Origin: Corynebacterium xerosis NBRC 16721 = ATCC 373
Lineage (GTDB): Bacteria > Actinomycetota > Actinomycetes > Mycobacteriales > Mycobacteriaceae
DNA: 64,000 bases
Direction of reading: 5' to 3'
Assembly: GCF_001552415.1 (NCBI RefSeq)
Contig: NZ_BCRD01000005.1
Span: 1 to 64,000 of the forward strand
Within the stretch, counting starts at the first letter, position 1. Each line of letters opens with the position of its first letter. This document shows, piece by piece, positions 61,944 through 64,000 of the stretch. The notes beneath the pieces were generated by a model that was given only the letters and a program-made list of their open reading frames with translations, had not been told where the DNA came from and ran no database searches. The position numbers were made by a program, and so were the translations under genes.

Positions 61944-64000
61944 GTGTCTCTCTCCGCCATGCTGCCCGACCTCGCCGACGTCCCCGAATCCTTGATCGAC
62001 GACGCGATCGTCGACTCCTTCATCGCCTGGACGCGGGATTCGGGCATCACGCTGTACCCCGCGCAGGAGGAGGCGACGCTGGCGCTGGCCGGCGGTGACC
62101 ACGTCATCCTGGCCACACCGACGGGTTCGGGAAAGTCGATGGTGGCCATCGCCGCTCATTTCGCGGCGTTGGCCCGCGGTCAGCGCAGTTTCTACACCGC
62201 GCCGATCAAGGCTCTGGTCAGCGAGAAGTTCTTCGCCCTGTGCGAGGTCTTCGGGGCGGAGAACGTCGGCATGATGACCGGCGACGCGACCGTCAACGGC
62301 GGCGCGCCGATCGTGTGCGCCACCGCGGAGATCGTGGCCAACATCGCGTTGCGCGAGGGGCCCGACGCCCACATCGACCAGGTTGTCATGGACGAGTTCC
62401 ACTTCTACGCCGAACCGGACCGCGGTTGGGCGTGGCAGGTGCCGCTGCTGCTGCTCAACCGCGCGCAGTTCCTGCTCATGTCGGCCACGCTCGGCGACGT
62501 GTCCATGTTCCGGAAGGACCTCAAGCAGCGCACCGGCACCGACGTCGAGCTCGTCGCGGGCACGACCCGCCCGGTGCCGCTGGATTTCCATTACGTGCAC
62601 ACGCCCGTCCACGACACCCTCGACGAGCTGCTCGCCGACGGCAAGGCGCCCATTTACGTGGTGCACTTTTCGCAGCGCGAGGCCGCGGAGCGCGCGCAAG
62701 CGTTGACCGGCCTGAAACTGCTGACCCCGGAGGAGAAGGAGAGGATCCGGGAAGAGATCGGTGATTTCCGCTTCACGACGTCCTTCGGCCGGGTCCTGTC
62801 GAAGCTGGTGCGCCAGGGCATCGGCGTCCACCACGCAGGCATGCTGCCGAAGTACCGGCGCCTGGTCGAACGACTGTCGCAGACCGGCCTGCTCAAGGTC
62901 ATCTGTGGCACCGACACGCTGGGCGTGGGCATCAACGTGCCCATCCGCACGGTGCTGATGACCGGCCTGGTCAAGTACGACGGCACCCGCCAGCGCATTC
63001 TCAAGTCCCGCGAGTTCCACCAGATCGCCGGTCGCGCGGGCCGTGCGGGCTACGACACCGAGGGCACGGTCGTGGTGCAGGCCCCGGACCACGAGATCGA
63101 GAACTTCAAGCTGCGCCGCCGTGCCGGGCAGGACGAGGCGAAGATGAAGAAGCTTCGCCTCAAGGCCGCGCCGAAGGGCGAGGTCACGTGGTCGCAGCAG
63201 GCCTACGACAAGCTCGTCGATCAGCCGCCGGAGGCTTTGACCAGCCGTTTCCGCGTCAGCAACGGGATGTTGCTCAACGTCATCGCCCGCGGCGGCGACA
63301 CCTTCGCCAACATGCGGGATCTGCTGCGCGGCAACCATGACACGCGCCACCAGCAGAACCAGGCGATCCTGACGTCGATCGAGCTCTACCGCGGCCTGGT
63401 CGCCGCCGGCATCGTCGAGGAACAGGAGGGCCCGGGCGGCGCCGACGACATCCGGCCGCGCCTGACGGTGGAGCTGCAGCGCGACTTCGCGCTGAATCAA
63501 CCGTTGGCCCCCTTCGCACTGGCGGCGCTGGAGCTGCTCGATACGGAGGCCGACGACTACGCGCTCGACGTCATCTCGGTGTTCGAGGCCATCCTCGACG
63601 ACCCGCGCCAGCTGCTCACCGCACAGCAGAAGGCGGCCCGTGGCGCGGAGATCGCTGCGCTGAAGTCGGAGGGCGTCGACTACACCGAGCGCATGAACAT
63701 CGTCGAGGACATCACGTGGCCGAAGCCGCTGGAGGAGGAACTGGAGCAGGCCTTCCAGACTTACGCCAAGGGCCATCCGTGGGTCCGCGAGTTCGAACTG
63801 TCCCCCAAGTCGGTGGTCCGCGAGATGGTGGAAAAGGGCATGACCTTCTCCGACGTCGTATCCGAGTACGGCATCGCCCGCGCCGAGGGCGTCCTTCTGC
63901 GCTACCTCACCGACGCCTGGCGTACGCTGCGGCACACGCTCCCCCGCGAGGCGTCCAACGACGAGCTCGCCGACATCGTCGAGTGGTTGGGCGAGTTGAT
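61944..64000 (+). CDS. DEAD/DEAH-box RNA helicase with DUF3516 C-terminus (partial)
   Basis: Ski2/HelY-related helicase, cut by the right edge; 685 residues are visible. It shows YPAQEEATLALAGGDHVILATPTGSGKSMVA (Q-like motif and Walker A), VVMDEFHFYAEPDRGWAWQ (DEFH box), MSATLGD, VHHAGMLPKYRR, CGTDTLGVGINVPIR and HQIAGRAGRAGYD (motif VI). The following region (LRRRAGQDEAKMKKLRLK and on) fits DUF3516. The start is GTG with a -10 seven nt upstream. The remainder of the gene is outside the window. Confidence 0.88.
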   Translation, partial: MSLSAMLPDLADVPESLIDDAIVDSFIAWTRDSGITLYPAQEEATLALAGGDHVILATPTGSGKSMVAIAAHFAALARGQRSFYTAPIKALVSEKFFALCEVFGAENVGMMTGDATVNGGAPIVCATAEIVANIALREGPDAHIDQVVMDEFHFYAEPDRGWAWQVPLLLLNRAQFLLMSATLGDVSMFRKDLKQRTGTDVELVAGTTRPVPLDFHYVHTPVHDTLDELLADGKAPIYVVHFSQREAAERAQALTGLKLLTPEEKERIREEIGDFRFTTSFGRVLSKLVRQGIGVHHAGMLPKYRRLVERLSQTGLLKVICGTDTLGVGINVPIRTVLMTGLVKYDGTRQRILKSREFHQIAGRAGRAGYDTEGTVVVQAPDHEIENFKLRRRAGQDEAKMKKLRLKAAPKGEVTWSQQAYDKLVDQPPEALTSRFRVSNGMLLNVIARGGDTFANMRDLLRGNHDTRHQQNQAILTSIELYRGLVAAGIVEEQEGPGGADDIRPRLTVELQRDFALNQPLAPFALAALELLDTEADDYALDVISVFEAILDDPRQLLTAQQKAARGAEIAALKSEGVDYTERMNIVEDITWPKPLEEELEQAFQTYAKGHPWVREFELSPKSVVREMVEKGMTFSDVVSEYGIARAEGVLLRYLTDAWRTLRHTLPREASNDELADIVEWLGEL

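Noticed and set aside
1-64000. CRISPR array, insertion sequence, prophage, integrase or rRNA operon
   Set aside because: No regularly spaced direct repeats with unique spacers, no transposase or integrase motifs, no rRNA-like sequence were seen; tRNA genes have no flanking integrase or attachment duplications.

Overview
This window is a compact, high-GC actinobacterial chromosome segment, most likely from a Corynebacterium. The evidence is the sigB-dtxR-galE order, the coproporphyrin-type haem genes, phosphatidylinositol mannoside genes (pgsA-patA-pimA), an AftC-like arabinosyltransferase, and many actinobacterial DUF families (3000, 3039, 3093, 3099, 3710, 3817, 4192, 4193). There is no rRNA, insertion sequence, prophage, integrase or CRISPR array. 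61 protein genes and 5 tRNA genes are called; only the last gene runs off the edge.

Layout. 1-17.1 kb: an almost entirely minus-strand block, thrS-HIT-pgsA-patA-pimA-lemA-like-pdxS-tesB-pdxT-yebC, then ruvC-ruvA-ruvB and yajC-secD-secF, covering lipid-anchored glycan synthesis, vitamin B6 synthesis, Holliday-junction processing and protein export. Two plus-strand genes (DUF3817, APH-like kinase) sit inside it. 17.2-21.5 kb: a copper/peroxidase cassette (CopC, PCuAC, Tat-exported DyP), five tRNA genes and a ferritin. 21.6-28.3 kb: ribD-like reductase, aftC and msrB, facing hemE-hemY and hemQ. 28.4-32.5 kb: a four-gene iron-siderophore ABC transporter with a DtxR-box-like site. 32.7-44.0 kb: rnd, dxs, an RNA m5U methyltransferase, DUF3710, dut, DUF3093, DUF4193, cei, inositol monophosphatase, ppgK and sigA. 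44.2-52.9 kb: SLC13 transporter, DUF418, two small membrane proteins that share a cysteine motif, a helicase with DUF3039, and DUF3099-methyltransferase-dtd. 53.6-64 kb: sigB-dtxR-galE, DUF4192, PAC2, two tandem secreted lipases and a DUF3516-type helicase cut by the window edge. From memory the gene order closely follows the mycobacterial blocks around ruvCAB/pimA/thrS and ribD/dxs/sigA/sigB; the copper, tRNA/ferritin and siderophore genes look like lineage-specific additions.

Regulation visible in sequence: a LexA-like box before ruvC, ATAGACC repeats over a -10 before pdxS (PdxR-like), a DtxR-like box before the siderophore operon, an ECF (SigH/SigE-like) promoter before sigB, and at least ten genes whose -10 hexamer ends only 7-8 nt before the start codon (leaderless transcripts). 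Many gene pairs overlap by 4 bp (ATGA/GTGA).

The most unusual signal is an 11-mer, GCTTGACGACG. By eye it occurs 12 times exactly in 64 kb. Seven copies lie in six convergent intergenic gaps, at the foot of or inside a GC-rich hairpin and just after a stop codon; the other five lie in coding sequence, mostly in weakly conserved protein segments and in several reading frames. This resembles the terminator-associated DNA uptake sequences of Neisseria and Pasteurellaceae, or an undescribed transcript-end element.
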